Source: a virus
DNA length: 49,513 nucleotides
IMG/VR virus record: IMGVR_UViG_3300010939_000123
Coordinates: 1-49,513 of that record
Reading direction: 5' to 3' (one strand)
Of the stretch, positions 1 to 6,677 are shown piece by piece. The notes under the pieces are model-generated. The model was not told where the DNA came from and ran no database searches. It saw nothing but the letters and a program-made list of their open reading frames with translations. Position numbers and translations under genes: made by a program. Each line of letters begins with the position of its first letter. The stretch's first letter is position 1.

Positions 1-443
1 TTGAGTCCCTTGGCGGATCGAAGGTCGGCGGATCGAAGGTCGGCGGATCGAAGGTCGGCGTATCGAAGGTCGGCGTATCCAAGGTCGGCGGATCCAAGGT
101 CGGCGTATCCAAGGTCGGCGTATCGAAGGTCGGCGGATCGAAGGTCGGCGGATCCAAGGTCGGCGTATCCAAGGTCGGCGTGTCGAAGGTCGGCGTATCC
201 AAGGTCGGCGGATCCAAGGTCGGCGTATCCAAGGTCGGCGTATCGAAGGTCGGCGGATCCAAGGTTGGCGTATCCAAGGTCGGCGTATCCAAGGTCGGCG
301 TGTCGAAGGTCGGCGTATCCAAGGTCGGCGTATCCAAGGTCGGCGTCGGTTTCCACCGCCGCTTCAACCGCCAGCCTTAGAGATCTCGCTTCTATCGAGA
401 ATAATATCGACCCGTTAAGTCTATGCTTTATTTCTATCTTCAA
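1..443 (-). CDS. pentapeptide-repeat protein, 5' part (cut by window edge)
   Basis: On the minus strand a frame open from just after a TAG at 459-461 reads KIEIKHRLNGSILFS, then SLRLAVEAAVETDADLGYADL, followed by about 22 tandem ADL(G/R)(Y/S/H) units and a final AKGL at the edge. This is the A(D/N)LXX pentapeptide pattern, which folds as a right-handed quadrilateral beta-helix, and the KIEIKHRxxGxxLF / LAVEAAV opening is typical of these proteins. The chosen start is TTG at 443, preceded by an excellent GGAGGAGGA ribosome site. The plus-strand reading of the same repeats is low-complexity and rejected. The function is unknown: some relatives bind gyrase, most are uncharacterised. The gene continues left of the window. 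Confidence 0.8.
   Translation of the reverse strand, partial: MKIEIKHRLNGSILFSIEARSLRLAVEAAVETDADLGYADLGYADLRHADLGYADLGYANLGSADLRYADLGYADLGSADLGYADLRHADLGYADLGSADLRSADLRYADLGYADLGSADLGYADLRYADLRSADLRSADLRSAKGL
9..345. repeat. 15-bp tandem repeat array (about 22 copies)
   Basis: The unit (G/T)ATC(C/G)AAGGTCGGCG recurs every 15 bp from about 9 to 345. Variation is limited almost entirely to the first and fifth positions, with one C-to-T change near 265. It encodes the pentapeptides of the minus-strand gene. The near-identity at DNA level suggests recent expansion or frequent copy-number change. Confidence 0.95.
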
Positions 444-512
444 CTTCCTCCTCCTCCCCTATCATGATAAAAATCCCTCCCAACACCCCAAAGATGAATT
501 GGGATCTTGTAT

Positions 513-704
513 TCATCTGAACCACCACCACAGCGCAAGAAGAAAAACGGTTGCCGGGATTAGAATGATAGCGACACCACGCCACGCCAATTGCTTGATC
601 TTCTCGATATGAACGCCCTCTGAGGCCTCCCACAGCCGTTCCAGTATTTCTTCATCCGTGAGGTTTTCGGAATGCTCGGCGCGTTTGTGGTCTTTAAGTG
701 TCAT
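513..704 (-). CDS. small membrane protein with C-terminal TM helix
   Basis: 63 aa. The N-terminal half is charged and helical (KDHKRAEHSENLTDEEILERL); the last 20 residues are a hydrophobic helix (VAIILIPATVFLLALWWW). ATG at 704 is chosen over the upstream in-frame start at 806 because GGGG sits 7 nt before it and its first bases overlap the stop of the preceding small ORF. It belongs to the leftward group of small genes. I do not recognise the family; a tail-anchored membrane protein is all that can be said. Confidence 0.6.
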   Translation of the reverse strand: MTLKDHKRAEHSENLTDEEILERLWEASEGVHIEKIKQLAWRGVAIILIPATVFLLALWWWFR

Positions 705-819
705 TTTTAACCCCATTGCATCCAGTGCGCTTGACGATCTCAATAGATATAAACGTCCATGACTCGACTTTATGGATGAAGCGGTCTCCGAATTTTGTGT
801 AGTCAACGATAACAGTCAC
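694..819 (-). CDS. small protein, 41 aa, GTG start
   Basis: This short frame starts at GTG 819, directly preceded by AAAGGAGATGTT, one of the best ribosome sites in the area. It runs to TAA at 694-696, overlapping the start of the next gene by 11 nt. It begins VTVIVDYTKFGDRFIHKVES. The strong ribosome site and overlap support translation and coupling. The product is unrecognised and no domain is visible. Confidence 0.5.
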   Translation of the reverse strand: MTVIVDYTKFGDRFIHKVESWTFISIEIVKRTGCNGVKNDT

Positions 820-906
820 AACATCTCCTTTGGGTATTTTAGTTCTGAATAACATCCAGATTGAGGTGGGCAATATCTTTTCCTATATTGCCTCCCTTGA
901 CATATC

Positions 907-1059
907 CTAAGAACAACACTTGCGGATATTCCAAGCATTTCCCCTGCCGATGTCGCCGAGGGATACCAGCTCACACTCCCCCCTATCATCTGACTTATGG
1001 TTTTTATATGTCCTCAGCACCAAAAGACGACCGGATCTTAGTCCGTTAATATTATCCAT
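907..1059 (-). CDS. small hypothetical protein, 50 aa
   Basis: ATG at 1059 overlaps the TAA of the ribbon-helix-helix gene (CATGGATAA), and a purine-rich GAGGGGGAG lies immediately upstream, so translational coupling is likely. The sequence contains LRSGRLLVLRTYKNHKSDD followed by LVSLGDIGRG. No family is recognised. The support is gene order and overlap, not homology. Confidence 0.45.
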   Translation of the reverse strand: MDNINGLRSGRLLVLRTYKNHKSDDRGECELVSLGDIGRGNAWNIRKCCS

Positions 1060-1237
1060 GCTCCCCCTCTTTTTTAACAACCCCCGGCCTATCCCTAAAA
1101 CATTTCAGATAGGATTCCAGGGCATGCCTGACGAAATCGGATCTATTCCAATCCTTTAAGGAAGACCGGCGCTTTATTACCCGATCAACCTCCGCCACCA
1201 GCGTCTGTTCTAACACAACAGAAATTCTTGTACTCAT
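1052..1237 (-). CDS. ribbon-helix-helix (CopG/Arc-type) regulator
   Basis: 61 aa. MSTRISVVLEQTLVAEVDRV, then NRSDFVRHALESYL, fits the beta-strand / helix A / helix B plan of CopG/MetJ/Arc DNA-binding proteins: alternating residues in a basic first strand and the NRSDFVRxAL signature before the second helix. Such proteins bind operators as dimers, usually as autoregulators or antitoxins. The ribosome site is GAGG 7-8 nt before ATG. The AT-rich upstream sequence contains TATATGA twice, possible operator or promoter material. A toxin partner is not evident; the overlapping 50-aa ORF downstream would be the candidate. Confidence 0.75.
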   Translation of the reverse strand: MSTRISVVLEQTLVAEVDRVIKRRSSLKDWNRSDFVRHALESYLKCFRDRPGVVKKEGEHG

Positions 1238-1296
1238 GTCGAATCCTCATATAAATATTAAGTTTTAATTAAAAAATCATATACGATAACACCCTG
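1238..1296 (-). promoter_or_regulatory. AT-rich promoter/operator region of the RHH gene
   Basis: A very AT-rich 59-bp gap lies between the HTH gene stop and the RHH start. TATATGA occurs near both ends of the AT tract on the minus strand, and TATAAT-like strings are present. It is the obvious place for a promoter and self-operator, but no single -35/-10 pair is clear. Confidence 0.35.
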
Positions 1297-1512
1297 TCAA
1301 GCGTTATTTCTATCCGATATCTCTATCATCCTTGCATAGATAGGGCTTATTGGATTGTGTCCGTTGACCCAACGCGAAACCGTTTTATGGCTCGTCCCTA
1401 ATGCCCTGGCCGCCCCTGATAACGACCCTTCCCTTTTTATTATTCTAATCAATGATCTCTTTGTTTTATTATCGGATCGGATATTTATTGACCATAACTT
1501 TAGGCTATCCAT
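1297..1512 (-). CDS. helix-turn-helix DNA-binding protein
   Basis: 71 aa from ATG 1512, which has GGAGGAGG 7 nt upstream; the longer in-frame reading lacks one. REGSLSGAARALGTSHKTVSRW is a classic helix-turn-helix (helix 2 SLSGAARALG, turn, recognition helix SHKTVSRWVNG), followed by a short helical tail. It probably acts as a phage or plasmid type transcriptional regulator. Its start overlaps the stop of the 53-aa gene upstream (ATGGATAG), so the two are co-translated. Confidence 0.7.
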   Translation of the reverse strand: MDSLKLWSINIRSDNKTKRSLIRIIKREGSLSGAARALGTSHKTVSRWVNGHNPISPIYARMIEISDRNNA

Positions 1513-1666
1513 CCTCGACCTCCTCCAACAGTTTCCGATAATACGCAAGCACAATATTGTGGATATTCGTATCACGCAATCTCATTGGGGGCTCGCCATC
1601 GGTATTGACAATCTCTAGCTCAATCCAAGCGATGGTATTTTCCAGCCATTGTTTAGTGTGTATCAT
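1505..1666 (-). CDS. small hypothetical protein, 53 aa
   Basis: The frame starts at ATG 1666 with AGGA about 10 nt upstream. It begins MIHTKQWLENTIAWIELEIV and ends with a helix YYRKLLEEVEDG. The stop overlaps the start of the HTH gene. Composition is normal for a soluble protein; no family is recognised. A separate 10-codon ORF with GGAGGG lies just upstream and may be a leader peptide. Confidence 0.55.
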   Translation of the reverse strand: MIHTKQWLENTIAWIELEIVNTDGEPPMRLRDTNIHNIVLAYYRKLLEEVEDG

Positions 1667-1839
1667 ATGGTTTGGTTCCTGCCATTTTCTCGCCCTCCTG
1701 TTTTAAAATTCCCTTATCCATACCCATATTATACCACCTATCATATGTAATGTCAAGGGTTATTTAGGGATAAAGCAATAAAAATGCATTATTTTTTAAT
1801 TATTTTTGAGGGAGGAAACGGGGTCCGGTTGAGCAGACC

Positions 1840-1857
1840 TTTCCCCACTTGTGGGGA
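1840..1857. other. stem-loop downstream of the holin-like gene
   Basis: TCCCCAC and GTGGGGA form a 7-bp perfect stem with a 2-nt spacer. It lies just past the stop of the leftward holin-like gene. No T-run follows on the minus strand, so an intrinsic terminator is uncertain. Confidence 0.4.
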
Positions 1858-1864
1858 GAGATTT

Positions 1865-2284
1865 CTAATCTTTTTTCATGGATCTTTGAAGGTGTATTCC
1901 AAAGAAAAATAAACTGACCCCGGCAACGAGACCTCCAAGAGAACCGCTTGTGGCAACCATCAAAATGACTTTTGACCATTCAGGATTGAAGGGGTAAACC
2001 AAACAGCCCCAAAATATTAATCCTAGAAAAAACTTAATGACAAGCAAGGCGATTTCCCTTCTTGCTTTTGATCTCTCGGTATTTTCCGACAACGTATCAA
2101 CGGCAAATTTCTGAACACCCTTCGCTATATCAACATTCATATTAGCTTTTTCTTGGTCCGTGAAATTCCAATTCCCGATCCATCCTCCAAGTTTAGCAAG
2201 ATGCCCGGTGTCCTTGTCGAAAATATCATCAAGCGTTTTTGGGGAGCCTAATATGAATTTTTTAGCTACACTAAACCAACTCAT
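1865..2284 (-). CDS. 3TM holin-like protein
   Basis: 139 aa. The N-terminal half is soluble (ILGSPKTLDDIFDKDTGHLAKL, then NVDIAKGVQKFAVDTLSENTERSKARREIA). Two strong hydrophobic segments follow (LLVIKFFLGLIFWGCLVY and VILMVATSGSLGGLVAGVSLFFFG) with a basic C-terminus. This resembles the 3TM holin family of gene transfer agents and phages, which releases endolysin through the inner membrane. The ribosome site is GGGGG before ATG. It is grouped with a lipoprotein and an M15 peptidase, consistent with lysis. Family assignment is by pattern only. Confidence 0.6.
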   Translation of the reverse strand: MSWFSVAKKFILGSPKTLDDIFDKDTGHLAKLGGWIGNWNFTDQEKANMNVDIAKGVQKFAVDTLSENTERSKARREIALLVIKFFLGLIFWGCLVYPFNPEWSKVILMVATSGSLGGLVAGVSLFFFGIHLQRSMKKD

Positions 2285-2293
2285 AGAATCCCC

Positions 2294-2512
2294 CTAAGAA
2301 TTACTACAAAATTCGGCAAGGTCGATCCCATTAACGCCTGCTCCCTCGATTTCAGTCTGGCTTAGAATAAGGGCTTCGAGTGGAGCCTTGCAGATAAATG
2401 TCCTGGCACGAAGAAGGGTCTCTGTTACCTTGTCCACACGCTCTCCCTCAAGCCCTAGGGTAGCACAGGATGCCATAATTACCATTGAAACGACCAAGAG
2501 TACCTTTTCCAT
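2294..2512 (-). CDS. small lipoprotein of lysis cassette
   Basis: 72 aa starting MEKVLLVVSMVIMASCATLG: a short positive N-terminus, a hydrophobic stretch and a lipobox ending at Cys16 (MASC). The mature part is about 55 aa. ATG 2512 is chosen because GGAGGATAAT precedes it. Its position between a holin-like gene and an M15 peptidase suggests an outer-membrane spanin-like role, but it lacks the proline-rich run of classic Rz1. The partner inner spanin would be the single-TM protein at 2839-3057. Confidence 0.5.
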   Translation of the reverse strand: MEKVLLVVSMVIMASCATLGLEGERVDKVTETLLRARTFICKAPLEALILSQTEIEGAGVNGIDLAEFCSNS

Positions 2513-2524
2513 ATTATCCTCCAT

Positions 2525-2842
2525 CTATTTCATGCCTCCGTGAGAAAATGAGAAATGATTGCCATCGTCGAATCTCCCACCCCAGCAACATCCTGGATCA
2601 AGAGACTCCCAATACTCCCCAATAGGAAGATAAGATTTAGTGCTTGTGAGATATTTCCCATCCTTAAACAGATTAATATCCGCCGCAAGCCGTTTTTTAT
2701 GCAGGCTGTTCTTATGACCGTATTTCACCTCCGAGCTTCGGTAAAAATCTGCAAACGTCATCTCATACCCCAGGTGGTAGGCTTGGAGAATAAGAAGAGC
2801 TATCATGTACGAAAACTTTGATTGTTTCTGTCTGAGTGTCAT
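2525..2842 (-). CDS. M15-family peptidase endolysin
   Basis: 105 aa. SLHKKRLAADINLFKDGKYL, then WESLDPGCCWGGRFDDGNHFSF, carries the metal-site pattern of T5-type L-alanyl-D-glutamate / VanY-like peptidases: His and Asp in HxxRLAxD, and the final D-x-x-H before FS. These Zn enzymes cut peptidoglycan cross-bridges during lysis. The start at 2842 is chosen because its ATG overlaps the TGA of the preceding gene (ATGA). A second, different M15 peptidase occurs at 19447-19869, so the window has two lysis modules. Confidence 0.8.
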   Translation of the reverse strand: MTLRQKQSKFSYMIALLILQAYHLGYEMTFADFYRSSEVKYGHKNSLHKKRLAADINLFKDGKYLTSTKSYLPIGEYWESLDPGCCWGGRFDDGNHFSFSHGGMK

Positions 2843-3057
2843 TTCGGTTTGACCTTCTTGCACTTTTCTAATTTTAATCCGGCCACTTCCTCATCGGCCA
2901 TGTCACGGAAAATGTCAACACGTTCCCATCCGATCGCCCTTTCACGTTCCACCATAAAAGACCCGGCGATAGAACTGAGAAGCAAAACGATTAAAGAAGG
3001 GGGAACGATCTTTTCTACAAGCCAATGGAAGTTGAAAATCTTTTTCTTTCGCATCAT
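2839..3057 (-). CDS. small single-TM protein of the left lysis cassette
   Basis: 72 aa. A basic N-terminus (MMRKKKIFNFHW) is followed by a hydrophobic helix (PPSLIVLLLSSIAGSF) and a charged C-terminal part (ERERAIGWERV ... LKLEKCKKVKPK). This is an inner-membrane protein with a cytoplasmic or periplasmic helical tail, possibly an inner spanin. GGGGG lies before two successive ATG codons; either could be the start. It overlaps the peptidase start by 4 nt. Confidence 0.5.
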   Translation of the reverse strand: MMRKKKIFNFHWLVEKIVPPSLIVLLLSSIAGSFMVERERAIGWERVDIFRDMADEEVAGLKLEKCKKVKPK

Positions 3058-3142
3058 GGCCCCCTAGAATTTAAACCTGTTATATCCAAAAACAATGCTC
3101 TTCCGACTGAATCCAAAAAGACTTCTTATCGGTGCGGAGGGC

Positions 3143-3162
3143 GGGTACTGTCCTAATTTGAT
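3143..3162. repeat. left terminal inverted repeat of IS-like element
   Basis: The 20-bp end matches the right end at 6115-6134 in inverse orientation at 19 of 20 positions (difference C/G at position 6). Confidence 0.85.
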
Positions 3163-3206
3163 TTTAGTGAGATTGGTTTGGATTATGCGGATGCATAATC
3201 AACAAA

Positions 3207-3764
3207 TCATTGTTCAGGGGGTGATTCTGAGGGAGACTCTTCCGATCCTCTAGTTAAAGATTTTTTCATTAGATGAAGCCAACTATTTAAAAGGTCTACA
3301 TCTTCTAGGGTAATAGGGAGGCTTTCGAGTGTAAAAATTGCATCTTCGCCACTAGGAAGAGGAATACGATATGATTTCATCCCTTTAGGTATGCTTTGCC
3401 TGCTTTCAAAGTTTCCTGTTTGTGTGGAATCCACATTTCGGAGATTTTCATTCGGCATTTTCATTGTAGAACTGACCTCTGTTTCAGTTTGCTGTTGCTC
3501 CCCACTTATAACTTCTGAGGTTTTCTTTTCGATACCAGAAAATTTAATTGTCTGCCGATAAGTCTCAATAAACTTATCAACCTTCCCTGCATTGAATTCA
3601 TAGTCTCTAATTAGTTTCGATTTTAATGCTTCATCTGAGATGGGATGTCCATTGTTATCATTATATATCTTGTTGTATATATTAGGTTTTATCGCTATTT
3701 TTCTGATAACACCACGGCGTGAAGGGTTGCCCCCCAACACGCCGTGTGAAACCAAACACCCCAA
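3207..3764 (-). CDS. unknown protein, probably 5'-truncated
   Basis: Up to 185 aa. NGHPISDEALKSKLIRDYEF and GKVDKFIETYRQTIKFSGI resemble the middle of long conserved bacterial proteins that carry an N-terminal winged-helix-like part, which is absent here. The C-terminal part (YRIPLPSGEDAIFTLESLPI, then DVDLLNSWLHLMKKSL) also looks genuinely coding. The first 20 residues (GNPSRRGV region) come from a hairpin sequence and are probably not protein. It is transcribed opposite to the transposase and lies within the IS boundaries. Function unknown. Confidence 0.45.
   Translation of the reverse strand: MGCLVSHGVLGGNPSRRGVIRKIAIKPNIYNKIYNDNNGHPISDEALKSKLIRDYEFNAGKVDKFIETYRQTIKFSGIEKKTSEVISGEQQQTETEVSSTMKMPNENLRNVDSTQTGNFESRQSIPKGMKSYRIPLPSGEDAIFTLESLPITLEDVDLLNSWLHLMKKSLTRGSEESPSESPPEQ
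3711..3744. other. 9-bp-stem palindromic element
   Basis: CACGGCGTG and CACGCCGTG are perfect inverted repeats separated by 16 nt. It is the first of three strong stem-loops between the truncated ORF and the transposase. Confidence 0.6.
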
Positions 3765-3793
3765 CGGAGATTGAGAATGTTTACCACAATAGT

Positions 3794-3881
3794 GGATAAT
3801 GGCTTCGTCATTATCCTACCACGTGGACCACCATCAATAAAAATAACGTAGTACGTCTGGATCGTTTGCGCGGTCCAGACG
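3794..3881. other. two stem-loops upstream of the transposase
   Basis: GGATAATG/CATTATCC (3794-3816, 7-nt loop) and CGTCTGGA/TCCAGACG (3854-3881, 12-nt loop) are both perfect 8-bp stems. Possible roles are blocking read-through transcription into the transposase or acting as transposase sites. No gene is seen between 3765 and 3974. Confidence 0.5.
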
Positions 3882-3974
3882 GGCATCACACCCAACAACC
3901 CGAAGGTCGTAGAGATGTGTCGGATAGCCATCTAGAATTATACGGCCTTCGCCAAAAGAAAGGCAAGGTCGAAA

Positions 3975-4802
3975 ATGAATGGATTGAAAATGGACAAACA
4001 GGTTTCGATATTAAAGGCTTTAGTCGAAGGAAACTCTGTACGTTCTACGGAGCGTATGACAGACGTACATCGGGATACAATCCTGCGCCTCTTGGTTCGC
4101 GTTGGAGAACGATGCCAAAAGATCATGGATCATGAAATGAAAGGGTTCCACTCTCATTTTTTGGAGGCAGATGAAATTTGGACATACGTCGGTAAAAAAG
4201 AAGGGCGACTTGATGAACAAGAAAAAGAGAACCCCGATATTGGAGACCAATATGTTTTCGTAGCTATAGATGCTCAGTCGAAATTGGTTCCTACATTTGT
4301 AGTTGGAAAGAGGGATGGGAAGACAGCATTAAAATTCATGAGGGACCTGAAATCGAAACTTAACGGGAACGGGAGGATTCAGCTTACGACAGACGGATTC
4401 AAACCCTATATAAATGCTGTAGAGTGGACTTTCGGAAGCGACATAGACTTTGCTCAACAAATAAAGTGTTATGACTCTGAGAACCCCGGACGTGGCCGAT
4501 ATTCCCCACCAAGAGTCTCAGAGGTGGTATCCAAGAAGATTAGTGGAAACCCTGATTCCGTTCATATCTCTACGTCTTTTGTTGAAAGGCAGAATCTTAC
4601 GATGAGAATGCAGATGAGAAGGTTTACACGGCTGACCAATGCTTTTAGCAAGAAGTTGGAAAATCTAAAGGCGGCCGTGGCGTTGCATTTCTACCACTAT
4701 AATTTCATGCGGGTACATCGAACATTAAGAGTGACCCCTGCTATGGAAGCTGGTATAACAAATCATATTTGGACGTGGAAAGAATTATTTGGCGACAGTT
4801 GA
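3975..4802 (+). CDS. IS1-family-type DDE transposase
   Basis: 275 aa. An N-terminal helix-turn-helix-like segment (ILKALVEGNSVRSTERMTDV) leads into the catalytic core. The acidic residues are D in LEADEIWTYVGKK (about residue 64), D in LTTDGFKPY (about 138) and E in SFVERQNLTMRM (about 204). The C-terminal LHFYHYNFMRVHRTLRVTPA is typical of the single-ORF IS1-like transposases. It cuts and joins the element ends. The same C-terminal TPAM-AG-(I/V) motif recurs as a remnant at 6546-6620. It is followed 17 nt later by the methyltransferase in the same direction. Confidence 0.85.
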   Translation: MNGLKMDKQVSILKALVEGNSVRSTERMTDVHRDTILRLLVRVGERCQKIMDHEMKGFHSHFLEADEIWTYVGKKEGRLDEQEKENPDIGDQYVFVAIDAQSKLVPTFVVGKRDGKTALKFMRDLKSKLNGNGRIQLTTDGFKPYINAVEWTFGSDIDFAQQIKCYDSENPGRGRYSPPRVSEVVSKKISGNPDSVHISTSFVERQNLTMRMQMRRFTRLTNAFSKKLENLKAAVALHFYHYNFMRVHRTLRVTPAMEAGITNHIWTWKELFGDS

Positions 4803-4819
4803 AGTATTGAGGGTAATAA

Positions 4820-6085
4820 ATGGGCCAAAAAAATAAACTTATTTGTGGTGATAATTTAGAAATACTGGCTACTCTAAAAAGTGAGAGTGTGGACTTAATT
4901 TATATAGATCCCCCATTTTTTAGTAATAGACATTATGAAATAATTTGGGGTGATGAGGCTGAAATAAGGAGTTTTGAAGATAGATGGGAAGGAGGGATGA
5001 ATGTTTATATTGACTGGATGAAACAAAGAATCATGGAACTACACCGAGTATTAAAACCTACTGGATCTTTTTATCTCCATTGTGACTGGCACGCCAGTCA
5101 TTATTTGAAGGTTATGTGTGATGAAATATTTGGCTATAATAATTTTAGAAATGAAATAATATGGAGTTACAAGAGATATACAGCTAAGAGTAATAAATTC
5201 CAGAGATTACATGATTCTATTCTTTTTTATGGACGAGGTAATAAGGCTACATTTAATGAGATCAGAGAAAAATATGGGGAAAAATCTGGCAAGGCCGATT
5301 CGCATTATAAACTAGACGAACATGGGGAATGGGTTCGGTGGCAAAAACGAAAAGGAAAAGAACCATATAAAATTCGTTTATCAAAGGGAAAAAGATTAGG
5401 AGATGTCTGGGAGATATCTCATATAAATGCTTCAGCAAAAGAGAGACTTGGATATCCTACACAGAAACCAGAACGGCTTTTAGAAAGAATAATAAACGCT
5501 TCTTCCAATAAAGATGATACTGTTTTAGACGTTTTTTGTGGGTGTGGAACGGCTCTAGCAGTTGCACAGGATCTAGGAAGGCGTTGGATCGGTATTGATA
5601 TCTCACCATCAGCCATTTCTTTAGTTAAAGCACGCCTTGCTAATATGGGGATGCGTGAAGAACATTTTGATATTATAGGAATGCCCAATAAGATAGATGA
5701 TTTAAAGAGATTTAAACCTTATGAATTTCAATATTGGGCAATAAATGAAATACATGGAATGCCAAACCCAAGAAAATCAGGTGATTTGGGAATAGATGGA
5801 TTCAGCTTTATAGATCATTATCCTATACAAGTTAAACAATCGTTTAGTGTCGGAAAGAACGTAATAGATAATTTTGAGACAGCTATAAGACGGTATTATA
5901 AAGAACAAAAAAAAGAAATGACTGGGTATGTTATTGCCTTTAGTTTTGGAAAAGGTGCCTATGAAGAGGTCGCAAGGATAAAAAAAGAAGGCATAAAAAT
6001 CAACCTAATAACTGTCCAGAATATCTTAGATAAAGAAATCGTAATAGAACAAAAGGTCAAAAACGAACAAACTAAATTTTTCTAA
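4820..6085 (+). CDS. beta-class DNA methyltransferase fused to a nuclease-like domain
   Basis: 421 aa. Motif IV DPPF at residues 30-33 precedes the AdoMet motif FCGCG near residue 238, the order of beta-class N6-adenine/N4-cytosine methyltransferases; YPTQKPERLLERII lies between. After about residue 290 a second domain carries GDLGIDG (about 322) and IQVKQS (about 336), the D...(Q)xK arrangement of Mrr-like PD-(D/E)XK nucleases. It may therefore both methylate and cut, or the domain may only bind DNA. GAGGG lies before ATG. It is probably co-transcribed with the transposase as a passenger gene. The recognition site is unknown. Confidence 0.85.
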   Translation: MGQKNKLICGDNLEILATLKSESVDLIYIDPPFFSNRHYEIIWGDEAEIRSFEDRWEGGMNVYIDWMKQRIMELHRVLKPTGSFYLHCDWHASHYLKVMCDEIFGYNNFRNEIIWSYKRYTAKSNKFQRLHDSILFYGRGNKATFNEIREKYGEKSGKADSHYKLDEHGEWVRWQKRKGKEPYKIRLSKGKRLGDVWEISHINASAKERLGYPTQKPERLLERIINASSNKDDTVLDVFCGCGTALAVAQDLGRRWIGIDISPSAISLVKARLANMGMREEHFDIIGMPNKIDDLKRFKPYEFQYWAINEIHGMPNPRKSGDLGIDGFSFIDHYPIQVKQSFSVGKNVIDNFETAIRRYYKEQKKEMTGYVIAFSFGKGAYEEVARIKKEGIKINLITVQNILDKEIVIEQKVKNEQTKFF

Positions 6086-6114
6086 TTCTATCTGAGTAAA
6101 GCCTCCTCTCTCAT

Positions 6115-6134
6115 ATCAAATTAGGACACTACCC
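6115..6134. repeat. right terminal inverted repeat of IS-like element
   Basis: Inverse copy of 3143-3162. It lies 30 bp past the methyltransferase stop and abuts the truncated P63C gene, so the element end coincides with that gene's break. Confidence 0.85.
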
Positions 6135-6546
6135 AAAAAGGCATGTTGCAAGCTCTAGAAATGAAGAAAGGTTCTGCAGGCAGAGGTCCTGGTGATCGAA
6201 TCACCAATTTCTTATCTACAAAAGCGATAAAACCATTTGCTATCAAATACTTAAAAGAGGTGATCATAGAACCGATTAAATTCCGTACCCCTGCGGGCCA
6301 AATAGCTCATGGATACGAAGCCACCATATTGACAGATATTTGTGACGCTGTGCTAGAAGCAAGACGAGTCGGCTATCAGAAAGAGATAATAAAGGCCGAA
6401 TCAAACATAAGTTATTCCGAAGATTGTCTGAAGGCATTGGACATCCAAAACTTAGGGAGCATCTTTCTGCGGTACTAGCTTTAATGAAGGCGGCAAACGA
6501 TTGGGAGGATTTTAAACGTATGTTACAACGAGCTCTTCCAGCCTAA
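6135..6546 (+). pseudogene. P63C-domain protein remnant
   Basis: The frame from 6143 begins MLQALEMKKGSAGRGPGD, then FLSTKAIKPF, PIKFRTPAGQIAHGYEATIL and ICDAVLEARR, as in P63C-domain proteins. The N-terminal roughly 50 residues are missing and the break lies exactly at the IS end. At about 6420 the frame changes and LSEGIGHPKLREHLSAV, LALMKAANDWEDFKRML and QRALPA complete the family's C-terminus, so about 100 central residues are also deleted. It is a doubly damaged, non-functional gene. Confidence 0.75.
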
Positions 6547-6620
6547 TGACCCCAGCAATGGCGGCAGGTGTTTCAGATCACCTCTGGAGTATTGAAGACA
6601 TTACAGGGCTTCTAAATTGA
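6546..6620 (+). pseudogene. IS1-type transposase C-terminal remnant
   Basis: MTPAMAAGVSDHLWSIEDI aligns with TPAMEAGITNHIWTWKEL at the end of the complete transposase at 3975-4802. Only the last 24 codons remain, joined directly to the P63C remnant by a TAATG overlap. This indicates an older, deleted insertion of a related element. Confidence 0.65.
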
Positions 6621-6677
6621 AAATGAGTCACCACCGATATTTCATATATTTTGTTCGCTAATTCATGTCTCTTCACG

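Larger units (their letters stand above)
3143..6134. mobile_element. IS1-family-like element with methyltransferase cargo
   Basis: Inverted 20-mers GGGTACTGTCCTAATTTGAT (3143-3162) and its complement with one mismatch (6115-6134) bracket about 3.0 kb. Inside are an unknown truncated minus-strand ORF, an IS1-type DDE transposase and a DNA methyltransferase/nuclease fusion. The interior is clearly AT-richer than the flanks. No convincing target duplication is visible beside the repeats. Some IS1 relatives (ISMhu11-type) are known to carry passenger genes; assignment to that group is from memory. Confidence 0.75.

Noticed and set aside
9-345. CRISPR-like array
   Set aside because: The unit is 15 bp with no spacers; it is a coding tandem repeat.
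1-612. Plus-strand 203-aa ORF through the 15-bp repeats
   Set aside because: It reads as low-complexity A(D/Y)(R/P)RS with no homologous N-terminus. The minus strand gives proper ADLxx pentapeptides, a family-like start and a ribosome site.
3121-6150. Target-site duplication flanking the IS-like element
   Set aside because: The bases beside the two inverted repeats do not match, so none is claimed.
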